Shown here: positions 1 to 9,518 of the stretch, piece after piece
Layout: every line of letters starts with the position of its first letter
Position numbering within the stretch: position 1 is the stretch's first letter
From: Acidobacteriota bacterium
GTDB lineage: Bacteria; Acidobacteriota; Vicinamibacteria; Vicinamibacterales; UBA2999
Length of the DNA stretch: 64,000 nucleotides
Direction of reading: 5' to 3'
Assembly: GCA_021730945.1 (NCBI GenBank)
Contig: JAKFYH010000054.1
Location: 1-64,000 of the forward strand
Translations under genes and position numbers: made by a program
Notes under the pieces: generated by a model
Database searches by the model: none
What the model saw: the letters and a program-made list of their open reading frames with translations, nothing else
Told to the model about the DNA's origin: nothing

Positions 1-46
1 TACCAGTCCTACCTTCCCTCGTGCTATCCTTTGTAGTTCCTGTGGC

Positions 47-64
47 GCGGAAATTCAGTTCCGC
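47..64 (+). promoter_or_regulatory. Inverted repeat in the rplU leader
   Basis: GCGGAA and TTCCGC flank a 6-base spacer between the window edge and the L21 start. A hairpin here could serve autogenous control of the L21/L27 operon, as r-protein leaders often do, but with a 6-bp stem this is only a suggestion. Confidence 0.25.
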
Positions 65-86
65 AGTCCGAATCGGAGAGTTGACC

Positions 87-404
87 GTGTTTGCAATCAT
101 TCAGGCCTCGGGCCGCCAGTTCCGCGTCGAGCCGGGCGCCATTATCGCCATCGACGGGCACAACGCCGGCGATGCCGGCGGCGAAGTGTCGTTCGACCAG
201 GTCCTCCTTGTCAGCAATGACGCGGGCGACGTTACCGCGGGCACGCCGTTTGTGGCGGGTGCCAAGGTGGTGGGCGTCATCGGCGAACTCGACAAGACCA
301 AGAAGATTCGCGTGTTCAAGAAGAAGCGGCGCAAGCAGTACCGTCGGACCAAGGGCCATCGCAGCCTCCTGACGCGCGTCCGCATCACCGACATCCAGGT
401 GTAA
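87..404 (+). CDS. rplU: 50S ribosomal protein L21
   Basis: L21 binds 23S rRNA in the large ribosomal subunit. From the GTG at 87 the product is 105 residues, the usual length, starting [17 protein letters not shown] and ending in a very basic stretch ([15 protein letters not shown]) typical of the family. The GTG at 87 is preferred over an upstream in-frame GTG at 21 because GGAGAG sits at 75-80, six bases before it, and the extra residues do not look like L21. rpmA follows after five bases, so the two are certainly co-transcribed. The order rplU-rpmA-obgE is conserved across bacteria and supports the call. Confidence 0.97.
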   Translation: MFAIIQASGRQFRVEPGAIIAIDGHNAGDAGGEVSFDQVLLVSNDAGDVTAGTPFVAGAKVVGVIGELDKTKKIRVFKKKRRKQYRRTKGHRSLLTRVRITDIQV

Positions 405-409
405 GTGCA

Positions 410-667
410 ATGGCTACAAAAAAAGGTCAGGGCTCCTCTCGTAACGGCCGCGACAGCAACTCGCAGCGGCTCGGCGTCAAGCGTTTTGAGGGCAACCTCG
501 TCACCGGCGGATCGATCCTCGTGCGCCAGCGTGGCCGCAAGTACCAGCCCGGGCTGAATGTCGGCCTCGGCAAGGACGACACGCTGTTTGCGAAGGTCAC
601 CGGCAAGGTGAAGTTCGAAGACCACGGCCAGCGCGGACGCTTCATCTCGGTCCACCCGGTCGAGTAA
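410..667 (+). CDS. rpmA: 50S ribosomal protein L27
   Basis: L27 lies near the peptidyl-transferase centre with its flexible N-terminus reaching toward the P-site tRNA. The 85-residue product starts [15 protein letters not shown] after Met and carries the LGVKRF and GSILVRQRG motifs of the family, with the Gly-rich [10 protein letters not shown] stretch near residue 58. There is no cleavable N-terminal extension of the kind seen in Firmicutes. It begins 5 nt after rplU and ends 7 nt before obgE, inside one operon. Confidence 0.97.
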   Translation: MATKKGQGSSRNGRDSNSQRLGVKRFEGNLVTGGSILVRQRGRKYQPGLNVGLGKDDTLFAKVTGKVKFEDHGQRGRFISVHPVE

Positions 668-674
668 CTCGTAA

Positions 675-1802
675 GTGTTCGTCGACGAAGTCGACATCCA
701 CATCAAGGCTGGCGACGGAGGCCGGGGATCCCTCAGCTTCCGTCGCGAGAAGTTTGTCCCCAAGGGCGGACCCGACGGCGGCAACGGTGGCGCCGGCGGC
801 TCGGTCTTCGTGGTCGCCGATCCCCATCGCAACACCCTCGTCCACTTCCGCTTCAATCCCGACTACAAGGCGCAACGCGGCGGCAACGGCGCCGGGGCCT
901 TGCGCACGGGCCGTGGCGGACGCGACCTGGAAATTCCGGTCCCGGTCGGCACACTCGTCTTCAAGATCGATCCGGACACCGGCGAGAAGCTGGAGGCGGC
1001 CGACCTGACGGTGGTCGGACAGCGCGTGCTGCTCGCGCAGGGCGGACGCGGCGGCCTCGGCAACGCGCACTTTGCCACCTCGACCAATCGCGCCCCGCGC
1101 AAGGTGCAGCCGGGCGAGCCCGGGCAGGAGTTCGACCTCCACCTCAAGCTGAAGCTGCTGGCCGACGTGGGACTGGTCGGCTACCCGAACGCCGGCAAGT
1201 CGACGCTGATTTCGGTGATCTCGGCAGCGAAGCCGAAGATTGCCGCCTACCCTTTCACCACGTTGACACCGAACCTCGGCGTGGTCGCACTGAGCGGCGA
1301 TCGCGACTTCGTGGTTGCCGATGTACCCGGCCTGATCGAAGGGGCGCACGAAGGCCATGGCCTGGGCCACCAGTTCCTGCGCCACATTGAACGCACGAAG
1401 GTGATCATTCACCTGGTCGACGTGTCGGGCGCCTCGGGACGCGATCCGGTGGACGACTTCGACACCATCCGCAAGGAACTCGAGCTCTACAATCCCGACC
1501 TGCTGAAGAAACCCCACCTGGTGGCGGCTAACAAGATCGACGCGGTGGACGATCCCAAGCGGGTGATGGCGCTCGAGAAGCGGGCCAGGAAGCTCAAGCT
1601 CAAGTTCTTCCAGATTTCAGCCGTGGCCGGTACCGGCGTGAAGGAACTGGTCGAGACGGCCTGGCCGATCATTGCCAAGGCGCGCGAACTCGAGGCGAAG
1701 GCGATCACGGTCGAGCCAGACGAGGAGGAGCGGGACCTGCCGGCGGATTACAATCCGGCGCTGATGCCACCTCTTCGCAGTGGCACCCCCAAGAAACGAT
1801 GA
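675..1802 (+). CDS. obgE: GTPase ObgE/CgtA
   Basis: Obg is a ribosome-associated GTPase needed for 50S maturation. The 375-residue product has the Gly-rich Obg fold (residues 1-158, with GGDGGxGG-like runs such as GGPDGGNGGAGG), then a GTPase domain: P-loop GYPNAGKS at about 169-176, switch/G3 DVPGLIEG at about 216, and NKID at about 286. The tail after 340 is short and acidic, without the OCT domain found in some Obg proteins. Start is GTG, seven bases after rpmA. Its stop overlaps the nadD start by four bases, so translation is coupled. Confidence 0.95.
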   Translation: MFVDEVDIHIKAGDGGRGSLSFRREKFVPKGGPDGGNGGAGGSVFVVADPHRNTLVHFRFNPDYKAQRGGNGAGALRTGRGGRDLEIPVPVGTLVFKIDPDTGEKLEAADLTVVGQRVLLAQGGRGGLGNAHFATSTNRAPRKVQPGEPGQEFDLHLKLKLLADVGLVGYPNAGKSTLISVISAAKPKIAAYPFTTLTPNLGVVALSGDRDFVVADVPGLIEGAHEGHGLGHQFLRHIERTKVIIHLVDVSGASGRDPVDDFDTIRKELELYNPDLLKKPHLVAANKIDAVDDPKRVMALEKRARKLKLKFFQISAVAGTGVKELVETAWPIIAKARELEAKAITVEPDEEERDLPADYNPALMPPLRSGTPKKR

Positions 1803-2458
1803 CGCTGGGCGTCCTCGGCGGCACGCTCGACCCGGTTCACTACGGCCACCTCGCGGCCGGTCTCTGCGCCCAGTCCGCACTCGGCCTCGACCAGGTGATG
1901 CTGGTCCCGTCACACATCCCGCCGCACCGGCAGACGACGCTCGGCGCCGCGCCGGCAGCGCGACTGGCCATGGCGCAACTGGCCGCGGCCATGCATCCGG
2001 GCTGGACGGCCTCGGATATTGAACTCGCCCGCACCGGCCCGTCGTACACCTTCGACACGCTGACGGCGCTTCGAGCTGCCTCAACCGCGCAGATTTTTTT
2101 CATTATCGGGGCCGATGCGTTCGCAGAAATTGCGACCTGGTCCCGCTATCCCGGCGTCCTCGACCTCGCCCACTTCACCGTCGTCGCCCGGCCTGGAACC
2201 ACGCTACACTCATTGCAAGCGCGAGTCCCCGAGCTGGCTGACCGCATGACGACACCGGATAAATTCACGCTGACCGCTGCCCGCGACGCGGATGGGAACC
2301 AAACCCGCGTCATCCTGATTGAATCGGAGACCCCCGACGTCTCGTCCACTGAGATCCGCCGGCGCGCGCGCGCCGGTCTGAGCATTGACGGCCTGGTTCC
2401 CGACGCCGTCGCGTCGTACATCTCTCGTCATCACCTGTATGCGGAGCCGGCCCGATAA
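1799..2458 (+). CDS. nadD: Nicotinate-nucleotide adenylyltransferase
   Basis: NadD joins ATP and nicotinate mononucleotide to make deamido-NAD in NAD synthesis. The 219-residue product opens with the nucleotidyltransferase signature GGTLDPVHYGH (residues 7-17) and has the SSTEIRRR motif near residue 185 that binds the ATP phosphates. It overlaps obgE by four bases (ATGA) and is followed by rsfS, the common obgE-nadD-rsfS order. Leu replaces the more usual Phe in GGTFDP, a change that should be tolerated. Confidence 0.94.
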   Translation: MTLGVLGGTLDPVHYGHLAAGLCAQSALGLDQVMLVPSHIPPHRQTTLGAAPAARLAMAQLAAAMHPGWTASDIELARTGPSYTFDTLTALRAASTAQIFFIIGADAFAEIATWSRYPGVLDLAHFTVVARPGTTLHSLQARVPELADRMTTPDKFTLTAARDADGNQTRVILIESETPDVSSTEIRRRARAGLSIDGLVPDAVASYISRHHLYAEPAR

Positions 2459-2488
2459 GGGTTGCCGGACACCTGGAAAGCACCTTGC

Positions 2489-2905
2489 ATGGCAAAGACT
2501 GTGAAACCGCGGAAACCCAGCACGAAGGCGGCCGCGCCGCGTTCGCCCAAGCCGGCCAAATTGCCCAAGGCCATCCAGGTGGCAATTGAGGCGGCGCAGG
2601 ACAAGAAGGCGACCGGCGTCGTGGTCCTCGACCTGAAGAAGGCCGGCGCGTTCACGGATTACTTCGTGATCTGTTCGGGCACCAATCCGCGGCAGGTGCA
2701 GGCCATTGCCGATGCGATCGAACAGGCGCTCAAGGCGCAGAAGCAGCGTCCCACGCTCGTGGAAGGTTACGCGCGCGCGGAATGGGTGTTGCTCGACTAC
2801 TTCGACTTCGTCATCCACGTGTTCTCGAAGCACGCCCGCGATTTCTATGCGCTCGACCGCCTCTGGGGCAGCGCCGTGCGTCACGAACTGCCGGATCAGG
2901 ACTAG
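2489..2905 (+). CDS. rsfS: Ribosomal silencing factor RsfS
   Basis: RsfS binds L14 and blocks subunit joining under starvation. The 138-residue product has the family core: a basic Lys/Pro/Ala N-terminus, then DYFVICSGTN, the helix with QVQAIADAIEQAL, and the RAEWVLLDYFDFVIHVF block. The ATG at 2489 is chosen over an in-frame TTG at 2462 because GGAAAG lies eight bases upstream. It closes the obgE-nadD-rsfS set; 51 bases separate it from comF. Confidence 0.93.
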   Translation: MAKTVKPRKPSTKAAAPRSPKPAKLPKAIQVAIEAAQDKKATGVVVLDLKKAGAFTDYFVICSGTNPRQVQAIADAIEQALKAQKQRPTLVEGYARAEWVLLDYFDFVIHVFSKHARDFYALDRLWGSAVRHELPDQD

Positions 2906-2956
2906 GGATCGAACACCCGGGACGCCCGTCCCGTTCACGGCGCCGCGGTCAGCCCG

Positions 2957-3643
2957 ATGACCGCGCGCGCCCTTGCCAACGCCGTCCTCGCTGCGCTCTT
3001 TGAACCGCCGTGCGCGTCGTGCGCACGCGCGCTCCGCCGTCCCCTCGACGGCGCGGTCTGCGAGCAGTGCTGGGCCGCCATACCGCGCGACCGGGCCTGG
3101 CACGAGCGCCACAGCGGACGCCAGGCGGTGGATTGGGCGTGCGCGGTCGCGCACTACGAGGGCCGCCTGCGCGACATCATCCACGCGCTCAAGTACGAGG
3201 GCCGCCGATCGATCGCCAGGCCGCTCGGCGAATTGATGCGCGACCACGGCGCGGCAATGCTGCACGGCGCCGACCTCGCGGTGCCGGTCCCGCTCCACCC
3301 GCGCCGGCAGCGCACCCGCGGCTTCAACCAGGCCGACGACCTGGCCCGCCACCTGGGCCTGCCGGTCGCGCCGCTCCTGCAGCGGGTGAAGTACACGGCG
3401 CCACAGATCGATCTGCCGGCTGATGCACGCCACCAGAACGTGCGCGATGCATTTTCCCTGAGCCCTGATCCCCGAACCCTGATCCTCGATCCCCGATCGC
3501 CGCTCCCTGCCGTGGTCGTCCTGGTTGATGACGTGGCCACGACCGGCGCGACGCTCGAGGCGTGCGCGAAGATGTTGAAACGGGGCGGGGTGCAGGAAGT
3601 GCGGGCGCTTACAGCAGCCCGAGTCGTGACCGGACGGCGCTAA
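2957..3643 (+). CDS. comF: ComF-family phosphoribosyltransferase-like protein
   Basis: ComF proteins combine an N-terminal zinc-binding region with a type I phosphoribosyltransferase fold and are linked to DNA uptake and recombination. The 228-residue product has CASC at 19-22 and CEQC at about 37-40, the KYEGRRSIARPLGEL region, the VPLHPRRQRTRGFNQ block, and the PRPP loop VVLVDDVATTGATL near residues 188-202. Between NVRDAF and the PRPP loop is an odd Pro/Asp/Arg segment (SPDPRTLILDPRSPLP) encoded by tandem GATCCCCGA-like repeats. Its 3' end overlaps the 3' end of tmk on the other strand by 35 bases. Confidence 0.88.
   Translation: MTARALANAVLAALFEPPCASCARALRRPLDGAVCEQCWAAIPRDRAWHERHSGRQAVDWACAVAHYEGRLRDIIHALKYEGRRSIARPLGELMRDHGAAMLHGADLAVPVPLHPRRQRTRGFNQADDLARHLGLPVAPLLQRVKYTAPQIDLPADARHQNVRDAFSLSPDPRTLILDPRSPLPAVVVLVDDVATTGATLEACAKMLKRGGVQEVRALTAARVVTGRR
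3464..3503 (+). repeat. Tandem GATCCYCGA-like repeat inside comF
   Basis: Three to four degenerate copies of a unit like TGATCCCCGAACCC run through 3464-3503 in frame with comF. They encode a 16-residue Pro/Asp/Arg insert where ComF proteins usually have an ordinary short segment. It looks like the same class of low-complexity tandem repeat that elsewhere in this window follows stop codons. Confidence 0.6.
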
Positions 3644-4238
3644 GGACATCGGCCGACACCGCGTCCTTGTCGCGCGCGCCGTCCAGGTGCAGCCAGCCCG
3701 CATCGCCGCCGGCCTGTCGCAGGTAACTTTCCCGCACGCGGCTCAACAGGGGCAGGTCGCGCTCGAACTTGTCGCGCGCCACCTGCTTGCGCTGGAGCGA
3801 CGCCTCGGGCGGAATGTCGAGCAGCAGCGTCAGCACCGGCTGCGGCAGGCGGCGCTGGATCTCGGTCAGCCAGCCGGCATCCAGTCCCTGGGCCTCGCCG
3901 TAGGCAATGCTCGAGGCCAGATAACGATCGCACACCACCATCCGGCCCTGATCGAGCCACTGAAGAATACGGGGCCGAAACTCGAAGCGGTTGGCGATAT
4001 AGAGCAGTTGCAGGGTGTCGGGATCGTAGTCGCGCTCACCCTGGAGCGCGTGACCGATCTCCTGGCCAATGGCGGTGGTGTACTCCGGAAACGTCAGGAA
4101 CTCGGCGTCGAGCCCGGCCGCTCGAAACGCCGAGAGCAGCCGCTCGGCCTGGGTCTGCTTGCCGCTTTGGTCCAGACCTTCAAAGGCGATGAGGTGGCCC
4201 TGGGGCCTGGGTCTTGGGGTTTGGGGCTTGAGGGTCAT
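3609..4238 (-). CDS. tmk: Thymidylate kinase
   Basis: Tmk phosphorylates dTMP to dTDP. The 209-residue protein has the P-loop GLDQSGKQTQ at 21-30, the DRY motif in VVCDRYLASSIAYG near residue 100, and the LID-type Arg-rich region after 150. Start overlaps the lysA stop by four bases (ATGA), so the two are translationally coupled. Residues 2-13 (TLKPQTPRPRPQ) are not typical Tmk sequence; they are encoded by a tandem CCCCAAGACC-like repeat that starts right after the lysA stop. The real Tmk fold begins at HLIAFEG. Confidence 0.93.
   Translation of the reverse strand: MTLKPQTPRPRPQGHLIAFEGLDQSGKQTQAERLLSAFRAAGLDAEFLTFPEYTTAIGQEIGHALQGERDYDPDTLQLLYIANRFEFRPRILQWLDQGRMVVCDRYLASSIAYGEAQGLDAGWLTEIQRRLPQPVLTLLLDIPPEASLQRKQVARDKFERDLPLLSRVRESYLRQAGGDAGWLHLDGARDKDAVSADVLSAVRSRLGLL
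4196..4235 (-). repeat. Degenerate CCCCAAR repeat at the lysA/tmk junction
   Basis: On the minus strand, after the lysA stop TGA, come units such as CCCCAAA, CCCCAAG and CCCAGGC. The repeat forms the first 13 codons of tmk, a coding case of the stop-anchored repeats seen at other gene ends here. Confidence 0.55.
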
Positions 4239-5476
4239 TCGGTTTCGAGGCTGAGCAATTCATCGAGGGTCTGGCGCCGGCGGATCACGCGCCAGTCGCC
4301 GTCGTCCACCATCACCTCCGGCGACAGCGGCCGGCGCAGATACGTGTGGCCCATGACCGCCCCGTAAGCGCCGACGTCGCGTACGACCAGCAGGTCGTCA
4401 ACCGCTACCGGTGCCAGCATCCGGTCGCGAGCGTAGGCATCGGTGCTTTCGCAGATCGGCCCGACGACGTCCACCGGCCCGGGCTCGCCGGCACGCGGCG
4501 TCACCGGCTCAATCCGGTGGAACGCGTTGTAGAGCGCGGGTCGCATCAGCTCGGTCATCCCGGCGTCCACCACCACGAAGCGCCTGGCGCCGGGGAACTG
4601 CTTCACATCAACCACGGTGGTGAGGAGCACGCCGGCGGGACCAACCAGCACGCGGCCCGGCTCGATCGCAATCTTCAAGCCGCTGTCCCTGGTCGCCGAC
4701 ACGAGGGCGCGAACATAGTCGGCCGGGTTCACGACCGGCCCGCCGTCATACGAAATGCCGAGGCCGCCGCCCAGGTCGAGATGCTGAAGGTGGATGCCGT
4801 CGTCCCGCAGCGCCCGCGCCAGCGCGACCACCGCCTCGGCGGCGCGGCTCAGTGGGTCGAGCGTGGTGATCTGGGAACCGATATGGACGTGGGCGCCAAC
4901 CGGCACCAGCCCCTGCCGGCTTGCCATCTCGCGATATAGCGCCGGCGCCTCGCCGATCGGCACGCCGAACTTGTTCGACTTCAGTCCGGTCGAGATATGC
5001 GGATGGCTCTTCGCGTCGATATCGGGATTGACGCGAAGGGCGACGCGGGCCACCGTCCCCTGGGCCACCGCCCGCTGATCGATGCGGTCCAGCTCGCCCG
5101 GAGACTCGACGTTGATGGCCAGCAGGCCGAGTGAGACCGCGCGGTCAATCTCGGCAGCACTCTTGCCGACACCGGTAAAGACGATCTGATCGTGGCGGAA
5201 CCCGCATCGGGTTGCCACGTCGACCTCGCCAAGCGAGTTGGCATCGGCCTGGGCGCCGAGCGCGTGCAGCAACCGGACGATCGCCAGCGACGAGTTGGCC
5301 TTGAGCGCGTAGTGAATGGCGTGCGGATAGCCGTCAAACGCCTGGTCGAGCGCCGCGTAGGCGCCGCGAATCAGGCCGGCGTCATAGACGTAGCACGGCG
5401 TGCCGACGGCGGCGGCGATGTCCTGGAGCCGGCCGGTCGATGCCTGGGGAGAAGTCGAAGGAGTGGTGAACGCCAC
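4235..5476 (-). CDS. lysA: Diaminopimelate decarboxylase
   Basis: LysA makes lysine from meso-diaminopimelate with pyridoxal phosphate. The 413-residue protein shows the PLP lysine in HYALKANS (K59), HVHIGSQ, the phosphate-binding GGGLGI and EPGR motifs, and the C-terminal CESTDAYARDR with the catalytic Cys, then a Tyr-containing GAYGAVM loop. It is a group IV PLP decarboxylase; ornithine/arginine enzymes share the fold but not the CESxD pattern. The start is GTG. A TAGAAT hexamer ends seven bases before it, while the AAGGAG present abuts the start, so the mRNA may be leaderless. Confidence 0.95.
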   Translation of the reverse strand: MAFTTPSTSPQASTGRLQDIAAAVGTPCYVYDAGLIRGAYAALDQAFDGYPHAIHYALKANSSLAIVRLLHALGAQADANSLGEVDVATRCGFRHDQIVFTGVGKSAAEIDRAVSLGLLAINVESPGELDRIDQRAVAQGTVARVALRVNPDIDAKSHPHISTGLKSNKFGVPIGEAPALYREMASRQGLVPVGAHVHIGSQITTLDPLSRAAEAVVALARALRDDGIHLQHLDLGGGLGISYDGGPVVNPADYVRALVSATRDSGLKIAIEPGRVLVGPAGVLLTTVVDVKQFPGARRFVVVDAGMTELMRPALYNAFHRIEPVTPRAGEPGPVDVVGPICESTDAYARDRMLAPVAVDDLLVVRDVGAYGAVMGHTYLRRPLSPEVMVDDGDWRVIRRRQTLDELLSLETE

Positions 5477-5483
5477 TCCTTCG

Positions 5484-5489
5484 ATTCTA
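5484..5489 (-). promoter_or_regulatory. Candidate -10 box of lysA (leaderless type)
   Basis: TAGAAT on the minus strand, seven bases before the GTG start of lysA. Transcription would begin at about the first codon. Confidence 0.4.
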
Positions 5490-5535
5490 TCGCGCCCGGC
5501 CGTAGGCCATCCCGGTATCTACGGTTCGAACCGGG

Positions 5536-6522
<987 letters not shown>

Positions 6523-6535
6523 GAGTGAGCTCCTC

Positions 6536-9349
6536 CTACTGTGACGGGGGTATTCCGGCGCCGGTCAGCACTTTGACGATGTCCTGCCAGCGATTGGGTG
6601 ACACCTTGCGAATGACGTCCTCGGCTTGCCGCGTCCACTGCTGGCCGGCGGCTTCCACGTTCTTCTTCGTGTGCGCAACGAACGCGTCGGTATACCGGGA
6701 CTGATTGAACCGCTGCTCCACCGCCCACACCGCCCACTGCTTGATCGAGTCGGTATAGGCGGCGGGGTTGCTGTCGGGCCGGAGCAGTCCGGCGTGCTCG
6801 ACCCGATAGGCCGCCTGCAGCACCCGATTCATGGGCGCGAACTTTTGCTGCACGGCCGGCGGCGCCAGCCGCAGGATGGTGCCGGGCCGGGGCGGGGCCT
6901 TGAGTAATTCCACGCAGTACGCCGACAGTTCGAGCCGCACGGGCGCGGCCTTGGCCAGCCGTGAGAAGGCCTGCTGCACGCGTTGCTGCGCCTGCTGCCT
7001 GATCGGCTCGACCGCAAACGGCATGGACGACAGGCGGGCCGGCTTGCCGCTCAGGTTCAGGACCTGCAGCGTGAGGGTTTTGCCGGTCGAGCCGCCGGCG
7101 TCGCTCAACAGCAGGTGCACACCAGCCGGAAGCCCCGAGGCCTGGCCGCTGCTATACGGCGCGATGGCGGCGAGATCGCGTGGACTGATCAAGGGCGCCG
7201 GCCCGATGCTGCCGCGCCAGCGATCGACAGCCTGGGTCAGCGTGCGCGCCAGCAAGCCCAACGGGTTGAACCACGACCGCACCTCCTGCCGCGGCACCGG
7301 CGGAATCCACACGCCAGCAGCCGGTGGTTTCGACCATGTCGGGATACCGGGCGTCACGTTGAGGCGCTCTCGATACATCTCGCTGGAGAACTGCTGGAAG
7401 TCGAACGGGTCGAGAATGTCGACTTGCTTGACCTGAAACGCCGGGTCGGCGTCGCAGCCATCACACCCCCACGGTAACGGGCTGGTCAGGTCGATGCAGG
7501 TTTCACCCACGCCGCATGGCGGCGGCGAGCAGGTGCCGGGCACCCCGCAATCGGACTCGACCGGCGTGCAGGTGCCAGACTCTGCACACGACTGCCATTG
7601 GTCGGCACAGTCGCTGCCGAAGCAGGCGGCCGGCGGTGGTTCGCTGGCGCTGGCGGTCGTCTTGCACTTCTTGTTGCAGGCGGCCAGGGCTTCTGCCAGC
7701 TGCGCCAGCTTCGCGCGTTGCTCTTCGAATGCATCGAAGTCCGACTGCCGCTGCAAGTCGTTGGCACGCCGGGCCAGATCCTGAAGAGCGCGGTGCGCCG
7801 TGCGGAGCTGATTGGCCAGTGGCTCGCACTCCTTGCACGCCGCGATCGGCGTGATCGGATCGACGGTCACGGTTCGGTCTGCCGGACGCGTGCCCGTGCC
7901 GCCGGCGACGGCGACACCCCCCGTATCCCCAGCCCCGGTGGTGGCGCACTTGCGGTTACAGTCATCGAGCGCGGCTCTTGCCGTGGCGATCTCGGCCGTC
8001 AGTCGATCGATTCGCTGTTGATGACTGGCGCGCTCGCCGCGCAGCCGATCCTGAAACTCACGCAGCTCGGCCGCCCGTGCCTCAATCTCCTGCAATCGCG
8101 CGGCGACGTTCTGTTCGCCGGGCCGGTTGACGATGGCGCGATCGGTGGCCAGCCGGTCGCCAGAGATCATGCTGACATCGATTGCCGCCTGGGTCCGGTC
8201 TCGTTCCGCGGTCGCCGTCTGCCGGTCGCTGTTCAATCGGGCCAACTGCTCGGCTAACGCGGCGCAGTCCGGGCAGGCCGCGGGCGGCTGGGAGGTGGGC
8301 GCGACCGATGGCTCAGGTCGCGAATCGGTCACCGCGGTACCGGCATTGGCCGTCGTCGCGGTCTTGCAGCGATTCTCGCAGTCGATGATCAGCTTGATGA
8401 GGTCGGCGATCCGCCGGGTCTGCTCGGCAATCTCGACCTCGATCTCCTCCAGCCGGCGCCCGTCGCGCTCGACGCCTTCCTGCTGGTCCTTGTTCACATC
8501 CGTGAGACTGTCGATCTCCTTCTGGCGGGCGGCGCTGGCGGTGGAAAACAGTTGCTGGTATTCCAGGCGGGCGATCTCGTTGGCGCGATGGCCCATGGCG
8601 TTCTCGGTGATCGAGATGCCCTTGAGCAGCGCGAGCTTGCGGTCCCAGAGATAGTTGAGCGTGTCGTAGGCGCTGTTGGCCTTGTCGGCCAGGCCGGTGC
8701 ACTCCTTGCACAGCACGTGGACCTGGCGATGCGGCGGCTTCCTGAACTGCTGCACATTGGGCACGTCATTGATCCAGCCGTCCGGCGGATTCTCCAGATC
8801 GGGCGGCAACGGCCCCAGGTCGCCCGGGTCGTCAAAGGCAATGACATGGCTCATGTGCACTTCGAGTTCGGGATTCCAATCCGGGTACGACGCATTGGTC
8901 TTGCTGTCGTCATTGACATCGGGACAACACTGGCACCGCGTGGCGGTGTTCATGATGTAGAAGGCCTTGATCTTGCCGGCCGCCAGCTCGTCGCGCACCT
9001 GGCGCTCGCTTTGCGGATCCCAGCCAAAGGTGTGTGAGGTCCAGCGCCGGCCATTGGCGTCGGTCGGCGCGTTGTCGTCGTCGTTGTAGACAACCTTGAT
9101 GCCGAAGCTGTCGGAGGCATTCTCGACACACGCCACGCACTCCTCGCGGTCGAGCAGCGACAGGAAGCGCTCGGGAAACCCGCGCTGGCGCATCTGGGCT
9201 TTCTTGGCTTCGCGCACCCGGTTGGTGGCGGCTGGGTCGCGGCGATACCGCGGGCCGCAGTTGTCGTTGGGATTCTGGGCCGACAGCGCGTGGTCGCCGG
9301 CCATCCCCATCATGAGGAACGCGAAGAATACGAGGGGCCACCGTCGCAT
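6536..9349 (-). CDS. Large secreted protein with three Cys-bracketed coiled-coil modules
   Basis: No family is recognised. The 937-residue product has a signal peptide (residues 1-24, ending ALSAQ). Three similar modules follow an N-terminal region: CKEC at 214-217 to CENRC at 324-328, CPDC at 359-362 to CNRKC at 464-468, and CKEC at 505-508 to CNKKC at 558-562. Each starts CxxC(x)3L(A), runs through 58-115 residues of heptad-rich helix, and ends CxxxC followed by KT or AT. A Cys-rich, EGF-like stretch (about 575-640) and a C-terminal alpha/beta region follow. This suggests rigid, disulfide-stapled helical hairpins in the periplasm or outside. The second of two tandem start codons (GTG-ATG) is used, five bases after GGAGG. 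Confidence 0.8.
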   Translation of the reverse strand: MRRWPLVFFAFLMMGMAGDHALSAQNPNDNCGPRYRRDPAATNRVREAKKAQMRQRGFPERFLSLLDREECVACVENASDSFGIKVVYNDDDNAPTDANGRRWTSHTFGWDPQSERQVRDELAAGKIKAFYIMNTATRCQCCPDVNDDSKTNASYPDWNPELEVHMSHVIAFDDPGDLGPLPPDLENPPDGWINDVPNVQQFRKPPHRQVHVLCKECTGLADKANSAYDTLNYLWDRKLALLKGISITENAMGHRANEIARLEYQQLFSTASAARQKEIDSLTDVNKDQQEGVERDGRRLEEIEVEIAEQTRRIADLIKLIIDCENRCKTATTANAGTAVTDSRPEPSVAPTSQPPAACPDCAALAEQLARLNSDRQTATAERDRTQAAIDVSMISGDRLATDRAIVNRPGEQNVAARLQEIEARAAELREFQDRLRGERASHQQRIDRLTAEIATARAALDDCNRKCATTGAGDTGGVAVAGGTGTRPADRTVTVDPITPIAACKECEPLANQLRTAHRALQDLARRANDLQRQSDFDAFEEQRAKLAQLAEALAACNKKCKTTASASEPPPAACFGSDCADQWQSCAESGTCTPVESDCGVPGTCSPPPCGVGETCIDLTSPLPWGCDGCDADPAFQVKQVDILDPFDFQQFSSEMYRERLNVTPGIPTWSKPPAAGVWIPPVPRQEVRSWFNPLGLLARTLTQAVDRWRGSIGPAPLISPRDLAAIAPYSSGQASGLPAGVHLLLSDAGGSTGKTLTLQVLNLSGKPARLSSMPFAVEPIRQQAQQRVQQAFSRLAKAAPVRLELSAYCVELLKAPPRPGTILRLAPPAVQQKFAPMNRVLQAAYRVEHAGLLRPDSNPAAYTDSIKQWAVWAVEQRFNQSRYTDAFVAHTKKNVEAAGQQWTRQAEDVIRKVSPNRWQDIVKVLTGAGIPPSQ

Positions 9350-9471
9350 CACTTCCTCCGTGACCGCGGGCAGCGCGGCCTGGGCAGATGCTCGGCCTTT
9401 CCCGGGTCAGCGTCAAGCGCTTTTCCGCCCTCGGGTGCGCCCGCCCGCGGGGCGGTGTCCCGAGGGGGGAT

Positions 9472-9484
9472 GATATGATTCCGT
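9472..9484 (+). promoter_or_regulatory. Candidate -10 region upstream of the ECF sigma gene
   Basis: GATATGAT (TATGAT core) lies about 35-40 bases before the ATG at 9519, just after a GC-rich inverted segment (CCGCCCGCGGGGCGG). No clear -35 box is visible. Confidence 0.3.
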
Positions 9485-9518
9485 TCTGGAGGACGGCTCG
9501 TCCTTCGCCCACTGACAC

